From Pseudomonadales bacterium (GTDB lineage Bacteria > Pseudomonadota > Gammaproteobacteria > Pseudomonadales > Pseudohongiellaceae), in the NCBI GenBank assembly GCA_022821865.1, contig JAJECW010000021.1, forward strand, positions 1 to 39,938: a DNA stretch of 39,938 nt, in the 5' to 3' direction. The first letter of the stretch is position 1; the number at the start of each line of letters is the position of its first letter. Below are positions 15,446 to 23,716 of the stretch, piece after piece. Below the pieces are notes generated by a model. That model saw only the letters and a program-made list of their open reading frames with translations. It was not told where the DNA came from and searched no databases. The position numbers were made by a program, and so were the translations under genes.

Positions 15446-16344
15446 CAGGCCGCCTCCGGCAGGTTCTCGTCCGGCGCGCCAAAATAGCCCGCGAACTGCT
15501 CAATGAGCGCGTCGGCTTCGCGCTTGACGCGCACGCGGGTTTGGGGATCGAAACTGCGCGAGGGGCGCAGCGCGTCGGGCTCGACGCTGGCGATTTTCTC
15601 CTTCACCCGCTGGCAAAGGCTCGCGAGGCGGTCGTCCCCGAACACGTTCAGGCGCGGCGCGATGTCGACCAGCTCGCGGATGTTCTCGATCATCGAGTTG
15701 CGGAACACCAGAGGCTTACCTTCCTCGTCGTCGCGCAACCGCTCGGAGACGCGCGAGATCGCCTCCCCGAGGCGCCGGTACAGGTCAGCGACGGCGTCGT
15801 CGAGACGCTCGCGCACACGATTCTCGATGTCGCGTTTCACCCGGTCGGTATCCTCGGCGGCGAGTTTGGCGATGAAGTGTTCGGCTTCCGGCACCGGCGT
15901 GATGCGGTAGCGGACGCCAAAACGGCCGCGCAGGGCCTCGTCCGTGGGATAGTCCTCGATGCGGAACAGCTTGCCGAGATCCACCCGGGCCCGGGCGATG
16001 TTTTCCTGGTAGCGCTCGATGAAACGCGTTCGCTCGCGCACCATCTTCTCGCGCAGGCCGTCCAGCAGCCGGGTGTAGTGGTCGTAATTGGCGACGGTGA
16101 GCAGGCGGTTGCCCTGGTCGTCCCAGGGCAGGGTCTGCGTGAAATGCGTGCTCCTGGCCTGGCTGATCGTCGCGGTGAGTTCGGCGAAGGCGTCCTTTGG
16201 CAGCAGGCGCTTGTTGTAGCGGCCCGCGCCGGCGATGGCCTCGTGCTGGGCGGCGACCAGATCGCTGGCCTTGCGGTCGTACAGCCGGCCGGACCAGGCG
16301 TTGATGCGCAGGCTGACCAGCATGGCGTCGGAATTGAGGTTCAT
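15445..16344 (-). CDS. Unknown helical protein of the MoxR-VWA triad
   Basis: A 299-aa, charged, largely alpha-helical protein without signal peptide or membrane helix. It contains SLRINAWSGRLYDRKASDLV near the start, a middle region rich in Arg/Glu helices (RERTRFIERYQENIARARVD) and VKRDIENRVRERLDDAVADL further on, so coiled-coil pairing is likely. I recall similar proteins between MoxR-type ATPases and VWA proteins on phages and conjugative elements, perhaps annotated DUF3150, but cannot confirm the name. A GGAG lies about 7 bases before the ATG. It begins 93 bases after the MoxR gene and overlaps the VWA gene by one base. It is likely the adaptor or substrate of the pair. Confidence 0.72.
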   Translation of the reverse strand: MNLNSDAMLVSLRINAWSGRLYDRKASDLVAAQHEAIAGAGRYNKRLLPKDAFAELTATISQARSTHFTQTLPWDDQGNRLLTVANYDHYTRLLDGLREKMVRERTRFIERYQENIARARVDLGKLFRIEDYPTDEALRGRFGVRYRITPVPEAEHFIAKLAAEDTDRVKRDIENRVRERLDDAVADLYRRLGEAISRVSERLRDDEEGKPLVFRNSMIENIRELVDIAPRLNVFGDDRLASLCQRVKEKIASVEPDALRPSRSFDPQTRVRVKREADALIEQFAGYFGAPDENLPEAA

Positions 16345-16437
16345 GGGTATCTCCGGTCAAGTCGTCGAAAGGATGGATGCGACAGGCCTCAAGCGGGTTC
16401 CGGCGTCGGGGCAGCCGGCCGCGAGGAAGTCACGGGG

Positions 16438-17466
16438 TTATTGTGTTTTCGCCGCGGCCCAGCGAATGTAGGCGGGCGTGTGCCGCAGGGCCCGGTCGCG
16501 GCGCGCGCAGGAGCCGACCAGGAAATCGCCGAGCTCCCGGCGCAGGCGGCCGGCGTAGGTCACGATGGCGTCGAGATTGACGTCGTTCGCGAGCCGGTAG
16601 AGCGAGCCGCACAGGGCGATCAGGGCGCTGGAGTTGTCCGGCACGGGCGCGTTTTCGGGATCGTCGAGCACCGTGCGCGGGTGCGGCAGTTCGCGCCAGA
16701 CCCGCAGGAAGGCCGAAAACTGCACCGCGGCCGATTCGCCGACGGCGCCGCGCAGCAGGGCGCGCTCGACGGCCGGGTCCAGACCCTGACGGCGATTCAC
16801 GATGCGGCTGGCGAACTCCCAGGTGCGCGGGCAGGCGAAGGCGCGCTCCTTCGATTGCGGATCGAAATCGTGCAGGCGCTCCGGGCACAACCGGATGAAG
16901 AACAACACTTCCGGGGCGATCCCGGCCGACGCGCCCCAGGCGCACCAGTCGGCGGCGTCGACCCGGATCTCCAGATGCATGAAGCGCGAGGCGAGCGGGG
17001 TCGGCATGCGGTGGACGACGCCGCGGTCGCCCTCCCGGTTGCCGCAGGCGATGAGCGAGGCGCCCTCTGGCAACTCGTATTCTCCGACCTTGCGATCCAG
17101 CACGAGCTGGTACAGCGCGGCCTGGACCATGGGCACGGCCGAAGGCAATTCTTCGAGGTTGATCAGCCACCGGCCGGTATCGTCGGAGGGCGGCAAAAAG
17201 GCCGGCGGCGCCCAGCGGGTGCGGTCGTCGCCGTCGCGCCAGGGAATCCCGCGCAGGTCCACGGGATCAAGCAGCAGGGCGCGGACATCGGCGTATCGGC
17301 GGCCGGTGTTCGCGGCCACCTGCTGGGCGATCTGCGACTTGGCGGCGCCGGGCGGCCTCCAGACGATGCAGGGCTGGCGGGCCTCCACCAGCAGCGCCAG
17401 GGTCGCGGCGAGTTCGCTGGGGCGCAGGGTGTAGTCCGCTGAGGGGATTGTTGGGGATTCGGTCAT
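16438..17466 (-). CDS. MoxR-type AAA+ ATPase
   Basis: A 342-aa AAA+ protein of the MoxR/RavA group. Walker A is PPGAAKSQ (38-45), in the usual place after a short N-terminus. The Walker B strand reads WLINLEELPSA (100-110), with Glu105 where Asp is usual. Then come QAALYQLVLDRKVGEYELPE, LIACGNREGD (sensor 1 region) and MPTPLASRFMHLEI (the arginine-finger region), all in family order. MoxR proteins use ATP to fold or remodel complexes with VWA partners. It is the first gene of a leftward MoxR / unknown / VWA operon, with GGAG about 8 bases before the ATG. The Asp-to-Glu change could slow hydrolysis. Confidence 0.87.
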   Translation of the reverse strand: MTESPTIPSADYTLRPSELAATLALLVEARQPCIVWRPPGAAKSQIAQQVAANTGRRYADVRALLLDPVDLRGIPWRDGDDRTRWAPPAFLPPSDDTGRWLINLEELPSAVPMVQAALYQLVLDRKVGEYELPEGASLIACGNREGDRGVVHRMPTPLASRFMHLEIRVDAADWCAWGASAGIAPEVLFFIRLCPERLHDFDPQSKERAFACPRTWEFASRIVNRRQGLDPAVERALLRGAVGESAAVQFSAFLRVWRELPHPRTVLDDPENAPVPDNSSALIALCGSLYRLANDVNLDAIVTYAGRLRRELGDFLVGSCARRDRALRHTPAYIRWAAAKTQ

Positions 17467-17890
17467 GAGCGGGCTCCGGAAAACGGATGGGGAGCCCCGG
17501 CCCGCTCGGGAGCCGGGACTGCGCCCGGCCTGCTCGCTTCGCTCCGCCTCCAGGCGGCCTGTAGCGGGGAAATGGGCCTGGACAGGCGGTTAGGCCAAAA
17601 TGCGGATCGCGTCGGGGACCGCCGGGAAAACGGAACGGCGCGCGGGTTCCAAACCGACGCCGGAACGGATCAGGCAATCCGCGCTCGACTAGGGAACCCG
17701 ACGCATCCGGTCGGTCCTCTGCATCTTCGTGCGGCGACGCGTGGGCGGTAGAATGCGGGTCGCGGTGTCGATGAGACACGGTTCGGCGATACCCGTTGAA
17801 CGGCAGTGCGAAAACCAGTGCCGGGAAGAGTGGAAACCGGTTTTCGCAAGAGGTGTAAACAAGGTGCAGTAAGACAGGGAGCTGTCGCAA
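17467..17890. other. Divergent intergenic region with palindromes
   Basis: This 424-base gap separates the leftward MoxR operon from the rightward HNH-like gene. It has GC-rich inverted sequences near 17490-17560. Near its right end a perfect 10-base inverted repeat, TGCGAAAACC (17807-17816) and GGTTTTCGCA (17839-17848), surrounds the palindrome-bearing AAACCGGTTT (17835-17844). It may be an operator or a hairpin for the rightward gene. A TAGAAT near 17750 could be a -10 box. No gene is visible in it. Confidence 0.5.
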
Positions 17891-18688
17891 ATGGGGAGAA
17901 CCCGACAACCCGCGGCAAACTGGCCGCTATGGCCGCCGCCAAACGACAAAGACATGCTCAAGCTTGCCAGAGCGACGACACCGTATATGCGGTTTCTCGA
18001 TGTCGGCATCGTCCAGGCTGTTGCCGAGGATAATCGCCGCATCGGCGCCGACTGGTCCTCCCGGCTTGAGGCGCTTGGCATCAATTCCGCCACCTATCTC
18101 TGGGAAGGGTCGCCGTGCGTTTTTCCGGGCATTCGGCGCCACGCCGGAAAGAAGGAAACCGCGATGTTCCGGCAGGAAGCCGCTTCGAATGAAGCGCCGC
18201 CGCAATGCCTGGCGCTCGACCACAACGACTACCCAAAACAGTTGTGGGCGTTCACCTTGACCGGCAGGCGTTTTCAAAAGCGCGGACCGGACGGATACCA
18301 GCTTGCGCACATTCTCGACCACAAGGAATACGGGAACCGCTGGCGCGAGGAGCTGGATATCCCTCCCGGTTCACAGGAGCCAAAACCGTACGGATTGTTC
18401 ACGAGCGCGGCCAACCTGGCCTACGTGCCGGGTACCTTTCTGGGCCCCACGGATTTTTCTCCCAGATTGCGAAGCCTGATCCAGAGGCGGGCGCGGCAAC
18501 TCTACGGCAACGTATGCCAGATTGTGCCGCCGCCTTTGGCGATAAAAGCTTGCGAAGATCCGAATTGGGGTCTCGACAATTTCAAGTGGGATAAACCCGT
18601 GGGAGACACGGATAACATTCCTGAGTTTCTGGAATTCCGTCGCAAGCACATGGAGAAACTCTTCAACAAGCGGTCTCGACGAAAATAA
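17891..18688 (+). CDS. Unknown protein with an HNH-like LAHILDHK motif
   Basis: A 265-aa protein not assigned to a named family. AGGGAG lies about 10 bases before its ATG. The middle holds QLAHILDHKEYGNRW (137-151), which resembles the first strand and helix of HNH nucleases (AHIxPHK). About 25 residues later comes GLFTSAANLAYVPGTF, where the second Asn of an HNH site could sit. The C-terminal part is helical and basic and ends KLFNKRSRRK. The early part contains LDVGIVQAVAEDNRRIGADW. A stand-alone nuclease is likely, possibly a restriction or mobile-element enzyme, but the zinc-finger cysteines are lacking. No partner methylase is adjacent. It faces the DUF1640-like gene with a 237-base gap in which I see no gene. 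Confidence 0.68.
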   Translation: MGRTRQPAANWPLWPPPNDKDMLKLARATTPYMRFLDVGIVQAVAEDNRRIGADWSSRLEALGINSATYLWEGSPCVFPGIRRHAGKKETAMFRQEAASNEAPPQCLALDHNDYPKQLWAFTLTGRRFQKRGPDGYQLAHILDHKEYGNRWREELDIPPGSQEPKPYGLFTSAANLAYVPGTFLGPTDFSPRLRSLIQRRARQLYGNVCQIVPPPLAIKACEDPNWGLDNFKWDKPVGDTDNIPEFLEFRRKHMEKLFNKRSRRK

Positions 18689-18925
18689 TACAAGGATGCG
18701 CTCGACGGGGCTACCAGCGGAGCGTGTGCCTTGGGGCCTTGTCGGGCGGAATTTCAGTGGCTGTGGCTTGGGAAGATTTCCTGGCCGAATTTGTCCGGCC
18801 ACTTCTGTCCACGTTGCGAAGCATGAACGTTTGCGGGCAAAACGCGCAACATGATAACAACTTCTTCCGCAGCGCACTCCATCCCACAGCTGGCACGCGT
18901 CGATGGGACACGGTAAAGCTTGTGT

Positions 18926-19204
18926 TCAGGTGCTGAACCATGTGACAAGCTGCGGCACAACCACTACCAGCACCACCAGGCCCAACATCCATGTTTGCGT
19001 CTTGACAACCACGGCTAGACTGGCCACGCGATCATCCAGTTTGTCGATACGCTCGCCCAACTTGTCCAAGTCTCCTTTCAGGTTCTGGATATCTTCATGA
19101 GGCGCCAGACTTTCAGACAATGCCTGGGCGGCGTTACGGGCTTCCCGTTCTTCGGCGCTGGCACTGCGGAAGGCATCGTATACCTCGGCGATAATAGTAG
19201 CCAT
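18926..19204 (-). CDS. DUF1640/CCDC90-like coiled-coil membrane protein
   Basis: A 92-aa protein. Residues 1-30 are helical (TIIAEVYDAFRSASAEEREA). Residues 35-62 form a heptad-like coiled coil (LKGDLDKLGERIDKLDDRVA). The end is one membrane helix (MLGLVVLVVVVPQLVTWF, about 73-90) close to the C-terminus. This order is that of small DUF1640-type bacterial proteins, which are tail-anchored and often come in numbers in a genome. Function is unknown; it may form trimers at the inner membrane. It sits alone on the minus strand between the HNH-like gene and the polysaccharide operon. The ribosome site is weak. Confidence 0.72.
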   Translation of the reverse strand: MATIIAEVYDAFRSASAEEREARNAAQALSESLAPHEDIQNLKGDLDKLGERIDKLDDRVASLAVVVKTQTWMLGLVVLVVVVPQLVTWFST

Positions 19205-19338
19205 ACCCGTTTGACCTTAACGTTGAATGACATATGATAAACGAATCTGGCAATTCACGCCTTCGGCGACGCCCAATGCGTCTCTGATTCCAAATCCGCG
19301 CCGTGGCATTTACACCGGGGATATCTGCGGTGGCAAAT

Positions 19339-19938
19339 ATGATCATTATGGGAATTCGATCGCTTCCGAGAAGTCTTCACCGTTTCGTTCGCCTCCCGTT
19401 CGGCAGGCAGTTGTTCGCGGTGGAGGCGGCAATGGCTCTTGTGTTGGCCATTGTGCTGATTCGGCTCACCCCTGCCCGCTTTTGGCTGCGATTTTTGCAA
19501 ACTTCGGCTGAACCGGGAGACGAAACGGAAATTCCTACCCATAGTGGCGGCGAGCTTGCCCCGGACAGGCCAATCGTTGAACAGGATAACGCCGGGGCGA
19601 TGCCTGTCGTGGCGCCATATGGTGAAGGCGGAGGGGCGGATAAAGGTGCTTCCAGTCCGAATACCACACGGAAAGTAGGCCGCATCGTGGGAAAAGTGGC
19701 TCATCATCTACCCTTTCGCGTTCGCTGCCTGCCCCAGGCAATGGCGGGGCAATGGATGTTGCGCCGCCGGGGAGTGCGAAGCACGCTGGTGTTCGGCGTG
19801 CGGCGCGGCCAGACAAAGGATAACCATCTCGAATTCCACGCCTGGCTGATTGCCGGGGGGGAATGCGTTCTTGGCGGAGCGGAAGTTGGCTCCTACACGG
19901 CGTTTCCACCATTCGCCGCCGCGGGTTTCGACCGTTGA
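19339..19938 (+). CDS. Lasso-peptide B2-like (transglutaminase-like) protein
   Basis: A 199-aa protein with a hydrophobic N-terminal helix (FAVEAAMALVLAIVLIRLTP) and a C-terminal cysteine-protease-like domain: FRVRCLPQAMAGQWMLRRRG (Cys nucleophile), STLVFGVRR, EFHAWLIAGGECVLGG (His). The Asp usually found after the His strand is not clear. In lasso peptide clusters the B2 protein removes the leader peptide, but B2-like proteins also occur in polysaccharide loci with nucleotidyltransferases, as here. A spacer of about 50 residues before the Cys is long for the family. ATG 19339 is chosen for the GGTGG 5 bases upstream. It holds a 7-G run (19855-19861). The NTase start overlaps its stop. Confidence 0.8.
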   Translation: MIIMGIRSLPRSLHRFVRLPFGRQLFAVEAAMALVLAIVLIRLTPARFWLRFLQTSAEPGDETEIPTHSGGELAPDRPIVEQDNAGAMPVVAPYGEGGGADKGASSPNTTRKVGRIVGKVAHHLPFRVRCLPQAMAGQWMLRRRGVRSTLVFGVRRGQTKDNHLEFHAWLIAGGECVLGGAEVGSYTAFPPFAAAGFDR

Positions 19939-21197
19939 AGGATCAGACGGCGGGATTGCTTGCGAATGTGCCGCGGGAAGTGGTTGACGGGCTGTTCGCA
20001 GGTCTGCGCGCAGCCTTGGGAACAGGTGGAAGCGAAGCGAATGCAGCGGCGCTTGAGCGCGTCGGTGACTGGAATACGTTCGCGCGGCTTGCAAAGCGAC
20101 ACCGGGTGGTCTCCCTGGCGCTGCGGGGTCTGCGCCGCGCGGGGGCGGCGAGTCCCGCCGCGGAGGCCGTTCTGGGTCCGATGCGCGCGGCAGCGAACGC
20201 CCGGGGATTGTCTCAGCTTGAAGGTTTGCGTGTGGCGGTGGACTGTCTCGACAAACAAGGCGTCCCATCGCTGGTGCTGAAGGGTCTGCCTCTTGGCGTG
20301 CGCCTGTTTGGAACGCCGCTCGAGAGGGAATGCTACGATATCGACCTGCTGGTTCCGCCGTCCCGCGCCGGCGAGGCAGCGCAGGCCCTCCGCGCTTCCG
20401 GATGGGCCAAATCCTCGCCCTCGTTTGAACCCACGCCGGCGCGTGACCGCTTCTTCGAGAAGTACGTCTGCAACAGGGTCTTGTCGGGTCCGGGCGGAAC
20501 GCTTGAATTGCACCACCGCCTGACAAACAATCCGTTCGCGCTGCCCGCCGACTTTGCCGAACTCGCCGCCAACGCGGAAACGGTAACAGTGGGCGATTCG
20601 ACTTTTCAGGTTTTGGGCGACAGGGAATTGCTGCTGTACCTTTGCGTCCACGGCGAGATGCACCGGTGGAGCCGTCTGAAATGGCTTTGCGACGTCGCCG
20701 CGATGATCGACTCCGCGGGGGAGGAGGGACTGGTCGAAGCGCTGGAAAATTGCCAACGTCACGGCATGGCTGTGGAACCCGTGTTCGGAACCGCGTTGCG
20801 GCTGTGTCGGGAGTACCTGCAGGTGCAGTTGCCTCCAGCCGCCGCATCATTGGCGTCTGGCCCGTGGACCGGGCGCAGAGTCCGCAAGACGCGGCGCCTC
20901 TGGACCCGGCCGAGGGGGGGAAGGGGACTGCAGGGGGCCGCCCGGAGGATCGATCAGGTGGCAACCGCCCTGTCGATCAATCCCTGCTGGCGCAGCGCGG
21001 TCAGGGAGTTGGCGAGAATGTTCGCCCCTCCCTATGACCTGGGCAGGGTGAATCTGCCGGATCGGCTGTTCTTCCTGTACTGGCCGTTGCGCCCGGTTCT
21101 GTTGCTTGCAAGCTCGCTGGAACGCGGCAGGGCGCGACCTGCGACTACAAAAGGATCGGGAAGAAACCCCGATCAGGGACGGCATTTCGGTGAATGA
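19935..21197 (+). CDS. Nucleotidyltransferase-family protein (NTP_transf_5 type)
   Basis: A 420-aa protein. The key segment is PSLVLKGLPLGVRLFGTP followed by YDIDLLVPPSRAGEAAQALR, where the paired Asp residues (DID) of a minimal nucleotidyltransferase fold bind metal. Further on come LELHHRL and LYLCVHGEMHRWSRLKWLCD, both typical of this family (PF14907). These genes accompany B2-like proteins, PqqD and asparagine-synthase-like genes in polysaccharide and lasso loci; the substrate is unknown. The start TTG 19935 overlaps the B2 stop (TTGA), which suggests coupled translation; the frame runs further upstream to 19863 but that part overlaps B2. It carries a 7-G run at 20914-20920. Confidence 0.82.
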   Translation: MKDQTAGLLANVPREVVDGLFAGLRAALGTGGSEANAAALERVGDWNTFARLAKRHRVVSLALRGLRRAGAASPAAEAVLGPMRAAANARGLSQLEGLRVAVDCLDKQGVPSLVLKGLPLGVRLFGTPLERECYDIDLLVPPSRAGEAAQALRASGWAKSSPSFEPTPARDRFFEKYVCNRVLSGPGGTLELHHRLTNNPFALPADFAELAANAETVTVGDSTFQVLGDRELLLYLCVHGEMHRWSRLKWLCDVAAMIDSAGEEGLVEALENCQRHGMAVEPVFGTALRLCREYLQVQLPPAAASLASGPWTGRRVRKTRRLWTRPRGGRGLQGAARRIDQVATALSINPCWRSAVRELARMFAPPYDLGRVNLPDRLFFLYWPLRPVLLLASSLERGRARPATTKGSGRNPDQGRHFGE

Positions 21198-21430
21198 ACG
21201 GTTGGCTGACAGACCGGACATCAGATAGTCCCCCATATCCGCTTCCGTCCAACAATGGAGCCCGAAATCCAGTCAAAACACCTCCGCCCCTAACGCAACA
21301 GCCCCGTCGCGCCGCGTATCTGCACCTTGGCCATGTCCTCTCCAAAAAATGAACCTCTTATGGCTGTTTATTCGAACCCAGCGCGGGAAAGAGGTGTTTA
21401 CGGACAAGAACTATTTAGTGTTAGCATACG

Positions 21431-21891
21431 CTAATTTACAAATCTTCGACAAGAATTCTTAGTGAGCAACCTTGATTGTCGCTGGTGCTTGTAAATTTTA
21501 CCTCGGGGTTTGTCAATTACCCTTTTGTTTCGGAAATCATCTTGTAGGTTATGGTCATTTGTGTACAAAATTCGTGCGCCAGTGTATCGAGCTAGCGCAA
21601 GAATATGTGGGTCGTCCGATTTCAAAAATTCACTACTTTCCAGAAATCTTTGATCATCTGAGAAATTAGAATAATCAATGACATTTGCCAGCCCCGCTTG
21701 GACAAAACCTTGCAAAACCTTTTTTTGTTGATAGGAAAGTTCATTTGAAAATTTCCACCGGTTGAATATACAACACGGCCCCCTCTATTTTCAAGCCAAT
21801 TTCTGATTGGCACAACAACTTCGTTTTGGGGTTCTGCCAAGAAAATTGCCATTACATTCGCATCCACTATGATACACATCTTCTTTTTCAC
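21431..21891 (-). pseudogene. PIN-domain nuclease with a one-base frameshift
   Basis: Starting from ATG 21891 the frame gives CIIVDANVMAIFLAEP, the first acidic strand of a PIN domain, and a spacer with WLENRGGRVVYSTGG. It then shifts frame near 21750, in an AAATTTT stretch; one missing base explains it. In the next frame the protein goes on as ELSYQQKKVLQGFVQAGLAN, LKSDDPHILALARYTGARIL and NDHNLQDDF, which carry the later acidic residues. It ends in a basic tail (KPRGKIYKHQRQSRLL). Together about 150 aa, normal for the family. PIN enzymes cut RNA. The ATG overlaps the AAA ATPase stop (ATGA). It may be broken, a sequencing slip or a rare frameshift product. Confidence 0.78.
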
Positions 21892-23267
21892 TCTCCAAAT
21901 CCGAGTAATTGGTCAGTTTCTCTTAAGAAGAAAGATCGATACCCCGGTGGCGCACCATGAAGATTTCCATTTTCATCAACAGAGATATTGTGAAGATTGA
22001 CAGAATTTTTTGTCGGCTCAAAATAAATTATCGAAACATCTTCTGGCTTCAATTTTTTCTGACGAACTGAAATACGAACCCTGTCAATTACAAAATCACT
22101 GTGGGTTTCTATTACAAAACGATTCCTTTTTTTCTTGGCAAATTTGACAAAAAGGCTGGCCAATTCCGCCTGACCTCTCGGGTGCAAATGAACCTCCGGC
22201 TGTTGTAGAAGAAACGTTCGTAGAGAACTTCCGATCGAAACATCTGACCGTTTCTGCTCTTGGCTGGCGAGCAGCTTAACCAAAATAGGCAAGCTCTGGC
22301 TTATACCGTAACCGACATCCATCATGTTGACATGAGGGCCTGATTGAACTTTTACCTGCAACTGAAACGGATCGCTGATTTGTTTGCCATGTCGTTTTAC
22401 TTTAATATCTGAAAATAGCCCTGATTCAGCACCGAACTCCACCAAGTCGTCATGTAGAGCTTGCCACCGTGAAGATTGTAAGTGATGCATCTTCATCATA
22501 AACATCGGAATATCATCACCTTCTGGACTATCATCTGGCCCGATAGGATCATATGTACGTCTTGGTTTAGCACGCAATGGCGCTATAGATACTAAATCTG
22601 ATCGAAATGGATGCCAAAAATCGAACATGCCCAAATGCCTTTTACGACTTTTTTCACCAGACAAATTCAACAAACTTTCCAAATATTCCACTACCATTTC
22701 AGCTTCAGAAAAACTCTTCTTTTCAAAAATTATTGATTCCAATAACCAATCCAATTGAAATTGGGAAATTTCGAATGGAAATTTCATCTCAACGCTCTTT
22801 CCAGGGATGGAAAGATTGGTCAATCCAGATTCGGATTGACCAATCTTTACAAAATCATGTTGTTGAAACTTGTACATTATCGAAGATGGAACTGGTTGTG
22901 AACCTCGCTCTCCAAAATTTATAATAAATTCGGTGGGGATGTTTTTACTTTTCCCATCCCTTTCAATTTTTATGCCCAATTCGAATTCATCAATACGCCC
23001 GCTTGGGCCGCGCCTTGTTCGAACAATATCCCTGAATGATCCCATTGAGAAAGGGTCTTGGTTAAAGTTAGGAGAAGAACTATAACTATGTCTGCGGTAC
23101 CGAGAAAGCATTTGATGTACAACATCCAAACATCCCAGAAAAGTACTTTTTCCTGTGCTGTTTTCTCCGATAAGCAAGGTTATCGGGCGCAATTTTCCAC
23201 GTTGTTCGCCTTGGAAACAACGTACATTTTTCAATATCAATTCTTCTGGCTGATCCATATTACTCAT
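21888..23267 (-). CDS. AAA-family ATPase (DUF3696/OLD-like) of an ATPase-PIN cassette
   Basis: A 459-aa ABC/SMC-like ATPase. Walker A GENSTGKST is at residues 34-42. A long middle region follows, then the signature-like VGYGISQSLPILVKLL, Walker B region QPEVHLHPRGQAELASLF and FVIETHSDFVIDRVR, the last three being hallmarks of the DUF3696/AAA_15-21 group. ATG 23267 overlaps an upstream stop (ATGA), which supports this start over the TTG at 23288. It is followed by the PIN nuclease with another ATGA overlap. Such ATPase-nuclease pairs are found in anti-phage islands; the ATPase would sense and release the nuclease. Base composition is markedly AT-rich compared with the polysaccharide genes, a sign of transfer. 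Confidence 0.85.
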   Translation of the reverse strand: MSNMDQPEELILKNVRCFQGEQRGKLRPITLLIGENSTGKSTFLGCLDVVHQMLSRYRRHSYSSSPNFNQDPFSMGSFRDIVRTRRGPSGRIDEFELGIKIERDGKSKNIPTEFIINFGERGSQPVPSSIMYKFQQHDFVKIGQSESGLTNLSIPGKSVEMKFPFEISQFQLDWLLESIIFEKKSFSEAEMVVEYLESLLNLSGEKSRKRHLGMFDFWHPFRSDLVSIAPLRAKPRRTYDPIGPDDSPEGDDIPMFMMKMHHLQSSRWQALHDDLVEFGAESGLFSDIKVKRHGKQISDPFQLQVKVQSGPHVNMMDVGYGISQSLPILVKLLASQEQKRSDVSIGSSLRTFLLQQPEVHLHPRGQAELASLFVKFAKKKRNRFVIETHSDFVIDRVRISVRQKKLKPEDVSIIYFEPTKNSVNLHNISVDENGNLHGAPPGYRSFFLRETDQLLGFGE

Positions 23268-23707
23268 CCAAATCGGTGCAATACCCAAACTGTCCAGTTG
23301 TTGCCAGCATACGATTCCTTGGTCGGAATAATCTTTTGCTTAAAGGAAGCCGACTGTCCTAATAGTACCATTGGTAGGTTGTCGATGCTCGCTTTTGTTG
23401 TGTCAAAACAAAGTAGAAATGTCCCCTTCAGCCCTGCGCGGAGGGAGCGAAGCGGTCGGAGCGCAAGGCGGCGCCTCCGCATCGGCCGGTCGTCAGGCAC
23501 CGGCTCCTCGCCCTCGACCGACAGTCCGACTGGCAGCTCGCGCCCGTCGCGCAGCACGGTCACCGCGCCGTCGCAGCCCCTGCACACCGATACTGCGGCG
23601 CTTGCCGCGCCCAGAGTGGATAACCGGCTGGACGACTCGCATGTCGCCGCATTTCCGTCGGGCGCTTCCAGGATGACCACAAGACTATCAAGATTGAAAT
23701 GGGGCAA
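23264..23707 (-). CDS. Open frame of 147 codons upstream of the AAA ATPase (uncertain)
   Basis: The frame begins MPHFNLDSLVVILEAPDGNA, has CESSSRLSTLG and VCRGCDGAVTVLRDGRELPV, then an Arg-rich segment, and ends VLHRFG with its TGA overlapping the AAA start (ATGA). The first 100 codons are GC-rich like the surrounding DNA; from about 23410 on the bases turn AT-rich, in step with the ATPase cassette. Two readings are possible: a real first gene of the cassette, or the remains of a transposase gene whose frame runs on by chance. The segment KGTFLLCF spans GGGGACATTTCTACTTTG, a string that resembles an insertion-sequence end. I cannot decide. Otherwise the 23289-23698 stretch shows no gene. Confidence 0.35.
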   Translation of the reverse strand: MPHFNLDSLVVILEAPDGNAATCESSSRLSTLGAASAAVSVCRGCDGAVTVLRDGRELPVGLSVEGEEPVPDDRPMRRRRLALRPLRSLRAGLKGTFLLCFDTTKASIDNLPMVLLGQSASFKQKIIPTKESYAGNNWTVWVLHRFG

Positions 23708-23716
23708 AATGCATCC

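Noticed and set aside
18689..19338. Lasso precursor peptide or PqqD-like gene before the B2-like gene
   Set aside because: Small frames there are antisense to the DUF1640-like gene or overlap B2; none has a leader-core pattern or PqqD likeness.
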